Of a stretch of 64,000 nt of DNA, positions 53,368 to 61,521 are shown in pieces. The notes beneath the pieces are model-generated. The model was given only the letters and a program-made list of their open reading frames with translations. It was not told where the DNA came from and searched no databases. Within the stretch, counting starts at the first letter, position 1, and every line of letters begins with the position of its first letter. Made by a program: the position numbers and the translations under genes. Source of the DNA: G963665925 sp050596425 (lineage in GTDB: Bacteria; Bacillota; Clostridia; Peptostreptococcales; Acidaminobacteraceae); contig NZ_CP192292.1 of NCBI RefSeq assembly GCF_050596425.1, positions 124,001-188,000 on the forward strand. The letters run 5' to 3'.

Positions 53368-54534
53368 CTATATGTTTTCTGCCTGCATTTCTTCAGCATC
53401 AGGCTTAGACTTATAAAGCGACTCAAATGTTTGATCTTGACAGAGAAGCCAGCCGGCAATCAAAGCTGTAAGTGGAGCGACCAAAATTAGATTTGTGCTG
53501 CCAATAAGTGTACGCATAATTTCAGAAGCCACAATTTTAAGATTTAAGATGTGCGACAGTTTAGTGCTCTTTGTCATAAAGAGCATAAGCAGGGTTATAA
53601 AGCCACCAGAATAGGCTAGAAGAAGAGTCGTGGACATAGTACCAATTACATGTCTGCCTATTTTTATGCCTGAAAGAATGAGCTCTTTTCTTTCAATATC
53701 TGGTTTTTTAATTTTAATTTCCTCCATGGAAGCTGCCACGTCCATAGCGATGTCCATAGAGGCGCCGCTGGCACCAAGGAGTACGGCACCATAGAATATT
53801 TCACGCATGTTCAAGGATAGGTTGCCATTAAATATTAGGGCTTCTGCAAAGGGGAGAGTCATACCGTTGACTTTGAGTCCACTGCCAAAAATCACAGTCA
53901 GAATCACAGTAAATCCAAGTCCAAGCAAGGTGCCCAAAAATGCACTGACTCCCTTTCTTGTCAGACCTGCAACACTGAAAATTATTATGGCTGAAAGCAG
54001 AACAATAACCCAACTTATAAGGAAGATAGGTTCTTTGCCTTCAAGGAGGCCTCTTACCAGAACATCCCAAATAATCCACACACTTAAGATAAATGATATG
54101 AGGGATTTAATACCTATCATTCCAGCGTATCCAACAAGGAGACTCACAAAGAGTATTGCCATAATGCTCAACCATAAAGTCCGATCGTGCTCTAGTATTT
54201 TGCCTGCCATTATTTTATTGTCCTGAATTTTTACGCCAACAATGACCGCATCACCGACCTGGCAAGGTGTATCTATGTCAGCCTTTCCCATCAAATGATT
54301 CTTTATGCTTAGTCTCTGACCAGCCCAGTCTTTATCAGTGAAGGTCACATCCACAAACTGTGGGCCGTATGGCACAACACCAGTATGGATTAAGCCACTG
54401 TCATCAACGGAGACGACAGTGGCGTGAAGTTCAGTGATTTTTTGAGTTTGACCAGCCCTATTTTCGCCAGTGGACTGCATGAGAAGTCCGCTGGTTAAGA
54501 CAAAGACGAAGACGATAAAAACATACCGTTTCAT
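53368..54534 (-). CDS. YibE/F-family membrane protein
   Basis: A 388-residue protein with an N-terminal signal-like helix, an outer beta-rich domain (about 30-125, containing VDVTFTDKDWAGQ), then about seven helices with the YibE/F features AVLLGASGASMDIAMDVAASM and GTMSTTLLLAYSGGF. The family is of unknown function and is often near stress or phosphate genes. GGAGG precedes the ATG; it starts 12 bases after the phoA stop, so it is in the phosphatase operon. Confidence 0.9.
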   Translation of the reverse strand: MKRYVFIVFVFVLTSGLLMQSTGENRAGQTQKITELHATVVSVDDSGLIHTGVVPYGPQFVDVTFTDKDWAGQRLSIKNHLMGKADIDTPCQVGDAVIVGVKIQDNKIMAGKILEHDRTLWLSIMAILFVSLLVGYAGMIGIKSLISFILSVWIIWDVLVRGLLEGKEPIFLISWVIVLLSAIIIFSVAGLTRKGVSAFLGTLLGLGFTVILTVIFGSGLKVNGMTLPFAEALIFNGNLSLNMREIFYGAVLLGASGASMDIAMDVAASMEEIKIKKPDIERKELILSGIKIGRHVIGTMSTTLLLAYSGGFITLLMLFMTKSTKLSHILNLKIVASEIMRTLIGSTNLILVAPLTALIAGWLLCQDQTFESLYKSKPDAEEMQAENI

Positions 54535-54546
54535 TTTGCCTCCAAT

Positions 54547-56007
54547 TTACTGGTCCAGTTCCACGTTGATTTGATCAGCCATGATTTCTGCAATATCTGT
54601 GTTGTCTAGATAGCCCATGAAATCTTCTGCGCCCACACCGATGGCAGTGAAAGGAATAATCGTGCCAGAGTGAGCGTATGTTGTCCATTCAATTCCAGCT
54701 CTTTCGGATAATATATGTGCAACGACTGCAACGTAAGGGTGAGCTGTGTTATAGCCGTATTCCTCAGTGGAACCTTCAAGGCCATTATCTACCATGTCAA
54801 GGGCTTCGTTTATACGGCTCATTTCAGCCTCTGTCATTTTAGTCAAACCATATTCCTTTACCAGACGAGATAGAAATGCTGCTCTGTCATCGCCTGCATT
54901 ATAAGAGTATGCCAATTTATCTTCAATAGAAGCTTGTGTTGCATCAATTTCTTCAAGATTCATAAAGTATTGCAGACCAAAACCAAGGCCTAGCCCCCCT
55001 GTCTCGTGGTCGCCAGCAACCATAATCAGAGTTTCGTTTGGATGGTCCATATAGAAATCATAGGCTTTAGCGATGGCCGCATCAAAAGCAAGTGTGTCAT
55101 AGATTGAACCAGCCACATCATTAGCATGGCCAGCATGGTCAATACGACCGCCTTCAACGACCATGAGGAATGAGTCGTTTGTGGATAGTGCATCAATGCC
55201 TTTTTCAGTGATTTGTGCCAAGGAAGGTGTTGCATTGTCCTGCATTCTATCAATTTCATATGGAAGATGAGAGTAAGTAAAGGCGGCAAATACTTTCTCA
55301 CCCGCCTTTGGTTCATAGTTCATAAATTCATCTGTATCTTCTTCAGAAACGAAGACTTGGTAGCCCTGGTTGCTAAACTGTTCGATCACATTAGTGTCAT
55401 CTTTTCTCTTGGACTTACCGATGTCATTCTTTTGAGGGATGAAGTGACGGTAGCCCCCACCCGCCATAAAGTCGACACCGCTGTCAAGGAAGTCCACAGC
55501 AATTTCATTTTCGTTGTTTCTGTTTTCGTTGTGTGAGGCGAATGCCGCTGGTGTTGCATGAGTGAGACGGGTTGTAGAGATAATACCTGTCGCCATGCCT
55601 TTTTCTTCTGCCAGTTCCACAAGTGTTTTAACAGGTGTTCCATCTGGGAGCTGTGCAATAACGCCATTGTTTGTTTTATGGCCAGTGGCAAGGGCTGTGC
55701 CTGCCGCTGCTGAGTCTGTGATTAGAGTGTCTGCTGAATAAGTCGTGTTCATTCCCATAACAGGGAATTCATTCATTGTCAGGGTTGCAGTTGGATCATT
55801 TGTTTGGTGTTGCAAGTAGAACTCAGCAACTTGTCTTTGCGCAGAGCCAAGGCCGTCCCCGATAAAATAAAAAACATACTTTGGCAGAGTGCTGTTTATT
55901 TGAGTTGTCGCTGTTTGACTTGCATATGTCACCATACCTGATAATGACATACAGGCTGCCAGGCCAAGAGCCAAAGCACGTCCCATCATTTTCTTTGAAA
56001 ATACCAT
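54547..56007 (-). CDS. phoA: Alkaline phosphatase, secreted
   Basis: Hydrolyses phosphomonoesters outside the cell to free phosphate. The 486-residue precursor has a signal peptide (about residues 1-29, cleavage after TYA), a first metal ligand Asp51 in YFIGDGLG, the nucleophile Ser99 in ITDSAAAGTALATGH, and later metal-binding sites DFMAGGGYRHF, GGRIDHAGHAND and AGDHETGG. AGGAGG lies before the ATG. A PhoP-box-like array lies 64-112 bases upstream, so induction by phosphate starvation is predicted. Confidence 0.96.
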   Translation of the reverse strand: MVFSKKMMGRALALGLAACMSLSGMVTYASQTATTQINSTLPKYVFYFIGDGLGSAQRQVAEFYLQHQTNDPTATLTMNEFPVMGMNTTYSADTLITDSAAAGTALATGHKTNNGVIAQLPDGTPVKTLVELAEEKGMATGIISTTRLTHATPAAFASHNENRNNENEIAVDFLDSGVDFMAGGGYRHFIPQKNDIGKSKRKDDTNVIEQFSNQGYQVFVSEEDTDEFMNYEPKAGEKVFAAFTYSHLPYEIDRMQDNATPSLAQITEKGIDALSTNDSFLMVVEGGRIDHAGHANDVAGSIYDTLAFDAAIAKAYDFYMDHPNETLIMVAGDHETGGLGLGFGLQYFMNLEEIDATQASIEDKLAYSYNAGDDRAAFLSRLVKEYGLTKMTEAEMSRINEALDMVDNGLEGSTEEYGYNTAHPYVAVVAHILSERAGIEWTTYAHSGTIIPFTAIGVGAEDFMGYLDNTDIAEIMADQINVELDQ

Positions 56008-56070
56008 TGAAAAGCCTCCTAAATAAATATATCTTCTATTGAAATCACTAAAATCAGTGTAGTCATCTAT

Positions 56071-56119
56071 TGTTAAGGCCAGAAAGAAACCTTGTAAAAT
56101 ATATGTTATGTGGTGTTAA
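56071..56119 (-). promoter_or_regulatory. PhoP-box-like repeat array upstream of phoA
   Basis: On the minus strand, TTAACA (56114-56119), ATAACA (56104-56109), TTTACA (56093-56098) and TTAACA (56071-56076) lie at steps of 10, 11 and 22 bases. This is the 11-base periodic TTWACA pattern of Firmicutes Pho boxes. Confidence 0.65.
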
Positions 56120-56463
56120 AAATAGAAAAACAAACCAATTTCGTAGACTATGCACTATACATAGAAAATAGACGCTTGCAAAATTATAGACGTGTATTCG
56201 TCTGTATACGCTTAAAAGTGCTTGCCCTAAAAAGGGCGGAAAGAAATAATAAAAGCTAAGAGATTCTCCCTATATGATTGCAGTTTTCCCGGAAATTTAG
56301 TATATAATGATAGGGGAGAGATTTAGGGCATATCAGTGACAAAGTCGTTAAGTTACCATCGACATGTTTTAGGGCCGTGAATCCTCTATATGAAGTTTTT
56401 GCATTGGCATGAGCTTGCGGGTTGCAAGACGCCATGATGCTAAAAAAGAGAAGGAGTACATTT
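56120..56463. other. Upstream region of the tautomerase gene and phoA
   Basis: It contains a dispersed-element copy GCTTGCAAAATTATAGA (56174-56190), a TATAAT at 56303-56308, and a hairpin TGGC...GCTTGC-GGGTT-GCAAG...GCCA (56406-56433) just before the tautomerase start. No small gene could be supported. Confidence 0.4.
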
Positions 56464-56808
56464 ATGCCACAGTTGATTATACATGCAGAAAATGACGGGC
56501 GAGCCAGAGTTAAGGCGGAAATGGTCAAAGCCCTTCGTACATATATGATAGAAGCTCTTGAGTTGAAACAGGAACAAGGACAGGTATTTCTGTATGAAGC
56601 CTTGCCCATCCACCGAGCGACAGCTAATGAGAGAAAATCTATCGTATTTATTGAAGTGAAAATGATTGAAGGGCGTTCAGACGAGAGAAAACAAGCTTTT
56701 GCGAAAGGGGTCACGGATATTGTGTCCCATGCTCTTGAGCTTGAAAAGAGCCAAGTTCTATGTCTATTTGATGAGTATTCGAGCAAGGCATATATAGGCG
56801 GAAAGTGA
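56464..56808 (+). CDS. Tautomerase-superfamily protein
   Basis: The 114-residue protein starts MPQLIIHAEND; the proline next to the initiator Met is the catalytic base of 4-oxalocrotonate-tautomerase and MIF-type enzymes once Met is removed. Its length is that of a one-chain double domain (MIF/CHMI-like): two beta-alpha-beta halves, the second beginning SIVFIEVKMIEGRSDERKQ. The ATG at 56464 has AAGGAG upstream; starting further upstream would hide the Pro. Substrate unknown. The acetyltransferase gene follows 7 bases later. Confidence 0.85.
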   Translation: MPQLIIHAENDGRARVKAEMVKALRTYMIEALELKQEQGQVFLYEALPIHRATANERKSIVFIEVKMIEGRSDERKQAFAKGVTDIVSHALELEKSQVLCLFDEYSSKAYIGGK

Positions 56809-56815
56809 GAGAACA

Positions 56816-57292
56816 ATGATTGATTTTCAAAGGATTGATGATAACATCAAGCCTCGCGTAAAGGACTTTATCCGTGAAAATTGGGGATCAGAACTAATGA
56901 TAAGCCGTGGTCGCATACATGTTGTTGCCGATCTGGATGGATTTGTGATCACTGAAAATGAAGAGATAATTGGCCTGATTACATTTAGCATCACCTCGGG
57001 GGAATGTGAAATTGTTTCCCTGAATAGTATCAATAAGGGTCAGGGCATTGGGTCTATGCTCCTTAATTTGGTAAGCGAAGTGGCCACCCGAGAAAAATGC
57101 AGAAGGATTTGGCTCTATACGACCAATGACAATACGGATGCCCTGCAGTTTTATCAAAAAAGAGGTTTTGATATTTGCGGTTTTTACAGAAATTCTGTGG
57201 ACATGGCAAGACAGATCAAGCCTGAAATTCCAAAGTTGGGTCAACATGGAATTGAAATCAAACATGAGTTTGAACTGGAAAGAGTTTTGTAA
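56816..57292 (+). CDS. GNAT-family N-acetyltransferase
   Basis: A 158-residue acetyltransferase. The acetyl-CoA site is visible as NSINKGQGIGSMLLNLV (about residues 64-80), with the GNAT C-terminal strand FYQKRGFDICGFYRN. Substrate unknown. It is coupled to the tautomerase gene (7-base gap, weak ribosome binding site). A terminator follows. Confidence 0.9.
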   Translation: MIDFQRIDDNIKPRVKDFIRENWGSELMISRGRIHVVADLDGFVITENEEIIGLITFSITSGECEIVSLNSINKGQGIGSMLLNLVSEVATREKCRRIWLYTTNDNTDALQFYQKRGFDICGFYRNSVDMARQIKPEIPKLGQHGIEIKHEFELERVL

Positions 57293-57327
57293 ATCAAATT
57301 TATCTTTATCATAAATACAAGTGTCAA

Positions 57328-57363
57328 TAAAACGCCAGTCCCCTTTGAGTGACTGGCGTTTTA
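57328..57363 (+). terminator. Terminator of the tautomerase-acetyltransferase unit
   Basis: AAAACGCCAGTC and GACTGGCGTTTT flank a loop of 10 bases. Confidence 0.88.
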
Positions 57364-57489
57364 TCATGTAAGGCTAAAATTTTCCCCTAAGACCAATTGG
57401 GAAAAGACAGCGCAAGAATTCAAATAGGAATCTTTCCTATACGTGTCGAATCCCCTATATAAGGGTATAATTAAAGTGAGGCGATGGTT

Positions 57490-57786
57490 ATGTTTGTTGG
57501 TATAGGCTATGTGAAAATCAGAATTTATGAAGCGTATTCTTTAAAGGATCGCAGACAGGTTGTTCGAAGTGTGACCCAAAAAATCGAGAAAAAACATAAT
57601 CTATCAGTGGCCACCATAGATGATGGAAGTCTGTGGAATCTTGTTGAAATCGGTTTTGCAGGTGTTTCATCAAATAAAGCCATACTAGAGTCCATGTATA
57701 AACAAGTTGGCCATATTTTAGATGAAGACTATCGCTTTGAAGTGGTGGATTTTATTGTCGATATTCAAAAAGAGATATTGAGGTGA
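57490..57786 (+). CDS. DUF503 protein
   Basis: A 98-residue small alpha/beta protein of the DUF503 (YlxP-like) family, with the hallmark start VGIGYVKIRIYEAYSLKDRR followed by a ferredoxin-like fold. Family members are linked to ribosome or RNA functions, but no role is established. ATG at 57490 is preferred because the GAGG site has better spacing than for the ATG at 57484. The stop overlaps the next gene's ribosome binding site. Confidence 0.85.
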   Translation: MFVGIGYVKIRIYEAYSLKDRRQVVRSVTQKIEKKHNLSVATIDDGSLWNLVEIGFAGVSSNKAILESMYKQVGHILDEDYRFEVVDFIVDIQKEILR

Positions 57787-57791
57787 TGCAT

Positions 57792-58295
57792 ATGGTATTT
57801 GAATTCAACATTAGAACATTTGAGACAGAAGAGTTTATTGAGATCACACCATATGTGTACAGAGCCGTTGAGGCAAGTGGTGTGGACAGTGGTATGTGTC
57901 ATGTTTTTATCCCCCACACAACAGCTGGGGTAACTATCAATGAAAATGCAGATCCCGATGTGGTGGATGACATTCTTGGAGAGCTTGAGCTCATTGTTCC
58001 AAGAGATGACAATTATGCCCATGCAGAAGGCAATTCAGCGGCACATATAAAAAGCAGTATGATGGGCGTATCCTTACCCCTAATAATTTATGAGGGGGGG
58101 CTTTTGTTAGGGCGATGGCAAGGCGTGTATTTAGCTGAGTTCGATGGTCCACGAACCAGGACAGTTTATGTAAAAATAATGCCTGATCCAGAAAATATAC
58201 AAAAGCTTCATATGGATGAAGTCAATGACACGTCGCAAGAAGCTGATTTTTCAGGTGAGCAAGAAGACAAGGACATAGAAAAGGTTACAGAATAA
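57792..58295 (+). CDS. yjbQ: YjbQ-family protein (UPF0047)
   Basis: A 167-residue protein; residues 1-140 match the family (SGMCHVFIPHTTAGVTINEN, HAEGNSAAHIKSSMMG, LGRWQGVYLAEFDGPR). The family has weak thiamine-phosphate synthase activity in vitro and unclear biology. The last 30 residues are an acidic tail not seen in the core family. ATG at 57792 has GAGGTGA five bases upstream and follows the DUF503 stop closely. Confidence 0.88.
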   Translation: MVFEFNIRTFETEEFIEITPYVYRAVEASGVDSGMCHVFIPHTTAGVTINENADPDVVDDILGELELIVPRDDNYAHAEGNSAAHIKSSMMGVSLPLIIYEGGLLLGRWQGVYLAEFDGPRTRTVYVKIMPDPENIQKLHMDEVNDTSQEADFSGEQEDKDIEKVTE

Positions 58296-58309
58296 AGTGA
58301 AATAGATAG

Positions 58310-58356
58310 AATGCCCTGTCCTCCAATTAAGATTGGTGGACAGGGCATTTTTTTTA
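58310..58356 (+). terminator. Terminator after yjbQ
   Basis: AATGCCCTGTCC and GGACAGGGCATT plus an inner CCAAT/ATTGG helix, followed by T8. Confidence 0.93.
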
Positions 58357-59211
58357 GATTATATCAGTAATATACTTGTACTCCACTGAGACAATACCAT
58401 CAAGGGTCTCCAAATCTCTTTGAAGGTCTATGCCCCGAACCCCTTTAGGCAGGCGGGTGTGTAGGTGAAGACAAAGTTCTGTTTCATCGATCTCGTGGTC
58501 TTCAAAGTGGGCATCGTCATCACGTTCCATCATTAAGTTTGTGATTCGAACCCCTTTTTTTCCAAGCGCCTGGCCAATGGCACCGATTTGACCAGCCTTG
58601 TCTTTTGAAATAATAAAAAATTCAACTTGAATTCGTTTGAGGTTTTGACGCTGCTCCATATTGCTGAGTTGGTGAAGGGTGAAGTAAACCAGCATAAAAG
58701 CAAGCGTGGCCTCTATATATAGGCCTGCACCAATGGCAAGACCCAGGCTGGCAACGACCCAGAGTCCAGCGGCGGTTGTTAATCCCTTAATATTGGTTCC
58801 GTTGCGCATGATTGTACCTGCACCAAGAAAACCCACACCTGTCACAACCTGTGCTCCGAGTCGAGCGGGATCAAAATTCGCAAGGTGGTTGTACTTGAAG
58901 AAAATATCAAAGGAAATAATCATGATGAGGGCGGACCCGACACAAACCAGAGCATTGGTTCGAATGCCTGCTGGTCTATTCTTGTTGCCTCTCTCAAGGC
59001 CTATAAAACTCCCAACAATACAAGCCAGTGTGAGCTTTAAAGCATTTTCAAGATGCGTTTCCAGTGCCTTTGAAAGGTTTATTTTAAAGGGCAGTGCCTC
59101 ACCTGAAAAAATAATGATTGCAAGAATGAATGCCATAAATCCCAGCATTATGAATGCAGGATCGTATAGTGCTGATGCTTGGGTAGATCTTTTTAGTTTA
59201 AACGTCTTCAT
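58354..59211 (-). CDS. mgtC: MgtC/SapB-family membrane protein
   Basis: A 285-residue protein with about five helices and the family signature GLERGNKNRPAGIRTNALVC near residues 73-92, then GFLGAGTIMRNGTNIKGLT. Residues 200-285 form a cytoplasmic ACT-like domain. MgtC proteins act in magnesium limitation or virulence. An extra N-terminal helix lies before the core. Stands alone; GGAGGG precedes the ATG. Confidence 0.93.
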   Translation of the reverse strand: MKTFKLKRSTQASALYDPAFIMLGFMAFILAIIIFSGEALPFKINLSKALETHLENALKLTLACIVGSFIGLERGNKNRPAGIRTNALVCVGSALIMIISFDIFFKYNHLANFDPARLGAQVVTGVGFLGAGTIMRNGTNIKGLTTAAGLWVVASLGLAIGAGLYIEATLAFMLVYFTLHQLSNMEQRQNLKRIQVEFFIISKDKAGQIGAIGQALGKKGVRITNLMMERDDDAHFEDHEIDETELCLHLHTRLPKGVRGIDLQRDLETLDGIVSVEYKYITDII

Positions 59212-59400
59212 CGCCCTCCTTAAGCCAGTGTATTGCTATAGAAATTAACATAATGCATGCATATTGTCAATTGAGCACGCGGCTCTAGCTTATATGAAAT
59301 CTTTACCCCTATCAATAAAATAAATCTCATGAACATGTGGAATAACTTTATTCCCATAGGGTATACACATGACAAACTACCCTAAAAGGAGGGCACGGTA

Positions 59401-60825
59401 ATGAAATTTGATTATGACATACTTATTATAGGCGGCGGTAGTGCCGGCATAACATCGGCTATGACAGCGATTGGCTTTGGAAAACGTGTGGCGATTATTG
59501 AGAAAAATAAACTTGGTGGAGATTGCACGTGGTCTGGTTGTATACCAAGCAAGGCTCTTGTGAAAAGAGCAAAGCTTGCCAACGAAATGTACAAGGCAAC
59601 TGATCTAGGATTTGGTATGTGCCAACTGCCAGAAAATATAGGCATTATGGATAATGTCCGTGACGTTATTCATGGCGTCTATGCCCACGAGACGCCAGAG
59701 GTCATGAAGGCGAAGGGCATTGATGTCATTGAAGGTCAAGCAAAATTTATGGATAGGAATACAGTGGATGTTGGCGGAAAGCCTGTTACTGCAGATAAGT
59801 TTATTATTTGTACAGGATCGATTCCTTTTGTTCCACCTATCCCTGGCCTTGATAAAGTTGCTTACAGGACCAATGAAAATCTCTTTGAGATGCCTGAGCT
59901 TCCTGGAAGCATGGTCGTTATTGGGGGTGGTCCAATAGGCATGGAAATGGCCCAGGCTATGCAGCGCCTTGGCGTAAAGGTGACGGTTATCTTAAGGCGT
60001 GAGATCATTCTTGAAAGAGACAATCATGAACTCGGAAAACTACTCATGAAGCGCCTTCATAAAGAGGGCATTCGTTTTAGAGCCAACACGGAAATTTTAA
60101 GGGTAGATCCAGGGAAAATAACAATCAAGCACTATGATGAAAGTGAAGAAGTGGTGGATTTTGATGAAATTCTTATTGCCACAGGTCGCAAGACCAACTT
60201 GAACAGCTTGGGACTTGAAAAAATTGGTGTTGCCTACACAGACCGGGGCCTTGTTGTGGATGAACACTTGGAAACAACGCAAAAAGGCATTTATGGTGCT
60301 GGTGATTCCGTTGGACCTTACAGACTCAGCCATATAGCTGAAAACCACGCTATTATCTCTGTTGTAAATGCAAGTCTACCCGTTAAGCGCAAGGTCAACT
60401 ATGATAATGTGCCTTGGGTGACTTTCACAGACCCTGAGATGGCCCATATGGGGATGAGCGAAGCGGAAGCTAGGGACTTGCTTGGTTCAGATTTAAGAAT
60501 ATACAAGCAGGACTATTCAGAACTAGATAGGGCAATAACAGAGAGAGAAACCCTGGGGCGTGCCATTGTATACTGTGATAAAAAAGGCATGGTCTACGGG
60601 GCAGATATTCTTGGGAATAGGGCTGGAGAGCTCATCCATGAGCTTCTCATGTTTAAGTTTTACGGAATTAGTTTAAATAAGGCAGCAGACATGATTTATG
60701 CCTATCCTACTTATTCTGAAATCATCAGAAAGCTTGGGAAAAAGGCTTACATCAGTGACCTTGAAAGGAACCCACTGGTGAAGGTCGCCAGCATGTTTAT
60801 GGGCCGTGGGCGTAAAAAGACATAG
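59401..60825 (+). CDS. FAD-dependent pyridine-nucleotide disulfide oxidoreductase
   Basis: A 474-residue flavoprotein of the Lpd/MerA class. FAD-binding GGGSAGITSA at the N-terminus, redox disulfide CTWSGC (within GGDCTWSGCIPSKAL), NAD(P)-binding VVIGGGPIGMEMAQ, and ATG near residue 260. The C-terminal dimer motif reads YAYPTYSE, lacking the catalytic His of HxHPT in lipoamide dehydrogenase, so a lipoamide role is unlikely. Substrate is open (mercuric reductase-like, coenzyme A disulfide or other). GGAGGGC lies upstream. Confidence 0.92.
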   Translation: MKFDYDILIIGGGSAGITSAMTAIGFGKRVAIIEKNKLGGDCTWSGCIPSKALVKRAKLANEMYKATDLGFGMCQLPENIGIMDNVRDVIHGVYAHETPEVMKAKGIDVIEGQAKFMDRNTVDVGGKPVTADKFIICTGSIPFVPPIPGLDKVAYRTNENLFEMPELPGSMVVIGGGPIGMEMAQAMQRLGVKVTVILRREIILERDNHELGKLLMKRLHKEGIRFRANTEILRVDPGKITIKHYDESEEVVDFDEILIATGRKTNLNSLGLEKIGVAYTDRGLVVDEHLETTQKGIYGAGDSVGPYRLSHIAENHAIISVVNASLPVKRKVNYDNVPWVTFTDPEMAHMGMSEAEARDLLGSDLRIYKQDYSELDRAITERETLGRAIVYCDKKGMVYGADILGNRAGELIHELLMFKFYGISLNKAADMIYAYPTYSEIIRKLGKKAYISDLERNPLVKVASMFMGRGRKKT

Positions 60826-60875
60826 ATCAAGAGGCTTTCTTTCCAATAAAGTGTTATAATATTTATCAGCAGATT

Positions 60876-60911
60876 AAGAAACTTGCATGGTTTAGCCTGC
60901 AAGTTTCTTTC
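60876..60911 (+). terminator. Hairpin after the oxidoreductase gene
   Basis: AAGAAACTTGCA and TGCAAGTTTCTT form a 12-bp stem followed by TCTATA. It acts as a terminator or leader hairpin before cblT. Confidence 0.6.
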
Positions 60912-61008
60912 TATAATAAGGTGGGGCTTGTTATTTTGTGATTTCAAGTCGATCACTTAAATATTTAATGAAATAAGTGTTAACAAGTTCAGAGGAGGAG
61001 TAATAAAA

Positions 61009-61521
61009 GTGGCTGATAACAATAAACTCAACAGGTTGATTCTGTTGGCTCTCATGATCGCCCTTTCCTTTGTAGGTGCCAATATAAAGCTACCGGGCCC
61101 ATTTAGTACAATTGCGCTTGATTCCTTTCCAGCGTACTTCGCTGGGATACTCATGGGTGGTTTTTACGGTGGTTTTGTTGGTCTTATGGGTCATTTAATG
61201 ACGTCGGCATTATCGGGTTTCCCATTTGGATTGCCTATTCATGGCGCCATAGCATTGCTGATGTTTTTATCGGTGTATTTGTTTGCCCTAGCATCGAAGA
61301 AAGTTCATAGTATCCTGGGTATAATAGTGGCAATCGCTATGAATGGACTTGTCATGCCTGTGGCTCTTGTGACAGTGCCCGGCTTTGAATGGGAAATGGC
61401 TGTGGTGTTTATACCGGCTCTCGTAGTTGCAAGTGCTGTAAATGTCATTCTGGCAGTTGTTATAAATGGAGCCGTTTCAAAAACAGAATTGGCACGTGGA
61501 TTTAAAGATGATGACCTATAG
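61009..61521 (+). CDS. cblT: ECF transporter S component, probably alpha-ribazole transporter CblT
   Basis: A 170-residue membrane protein with about five or six helices, beginning MADNNKLNRLILLALMIALS, of the ECF S-component type (substrate capture; needs the EcfAA'T module encoded elsewhere). The GTG start has AGGAGGAG upstream. The next gene is an AIR-synthase-related kinase-like protein with which it overlaps; that partnership is the CblT/CblS pair that salvages alpha-ribazole for the lower loop of B12. No cobalamin riboswitch box is visible upstream. Confidence 0.78.
   Translation: MADNNKLNRLILLALMIALSFVGANIKLPGPFSTIALDSFPAYFAGILMGGFYGGFVGLMGHLMTSALSGFPFGLPIHGAIALLMFLSVYLFALASKKVHSILGIIVAIAMNGLVMPVALVTVPGFEWEMAVVFIPALVVASAVNVILAVVINGAVSKTELARGFKDDDL

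Noticed and set aside
56404..56418. Sigma-54-like sequence TTGGCATGAGCTTGC
   Set aside because: The GG to GC spacing is nine rather than ten bases, and no sigma-54 activator gene is near. The sequence is part of a hairpin.
56256..56816. A 186-codon minus-strand frame opposite the tautomerase gene
   Set aside because: It lies fully over the tautomerase frame, which has a ribosome binding site and the catalytic Pro. The minus frame has odd composition (many Ser, Cys, Phe) and no binding site.
60826..61008. Search for a cobalamin riboswitch before cblT
   Set aside because: The B12-box core (GCCACTG type) is absent; only a terminator-like hairpin is present.
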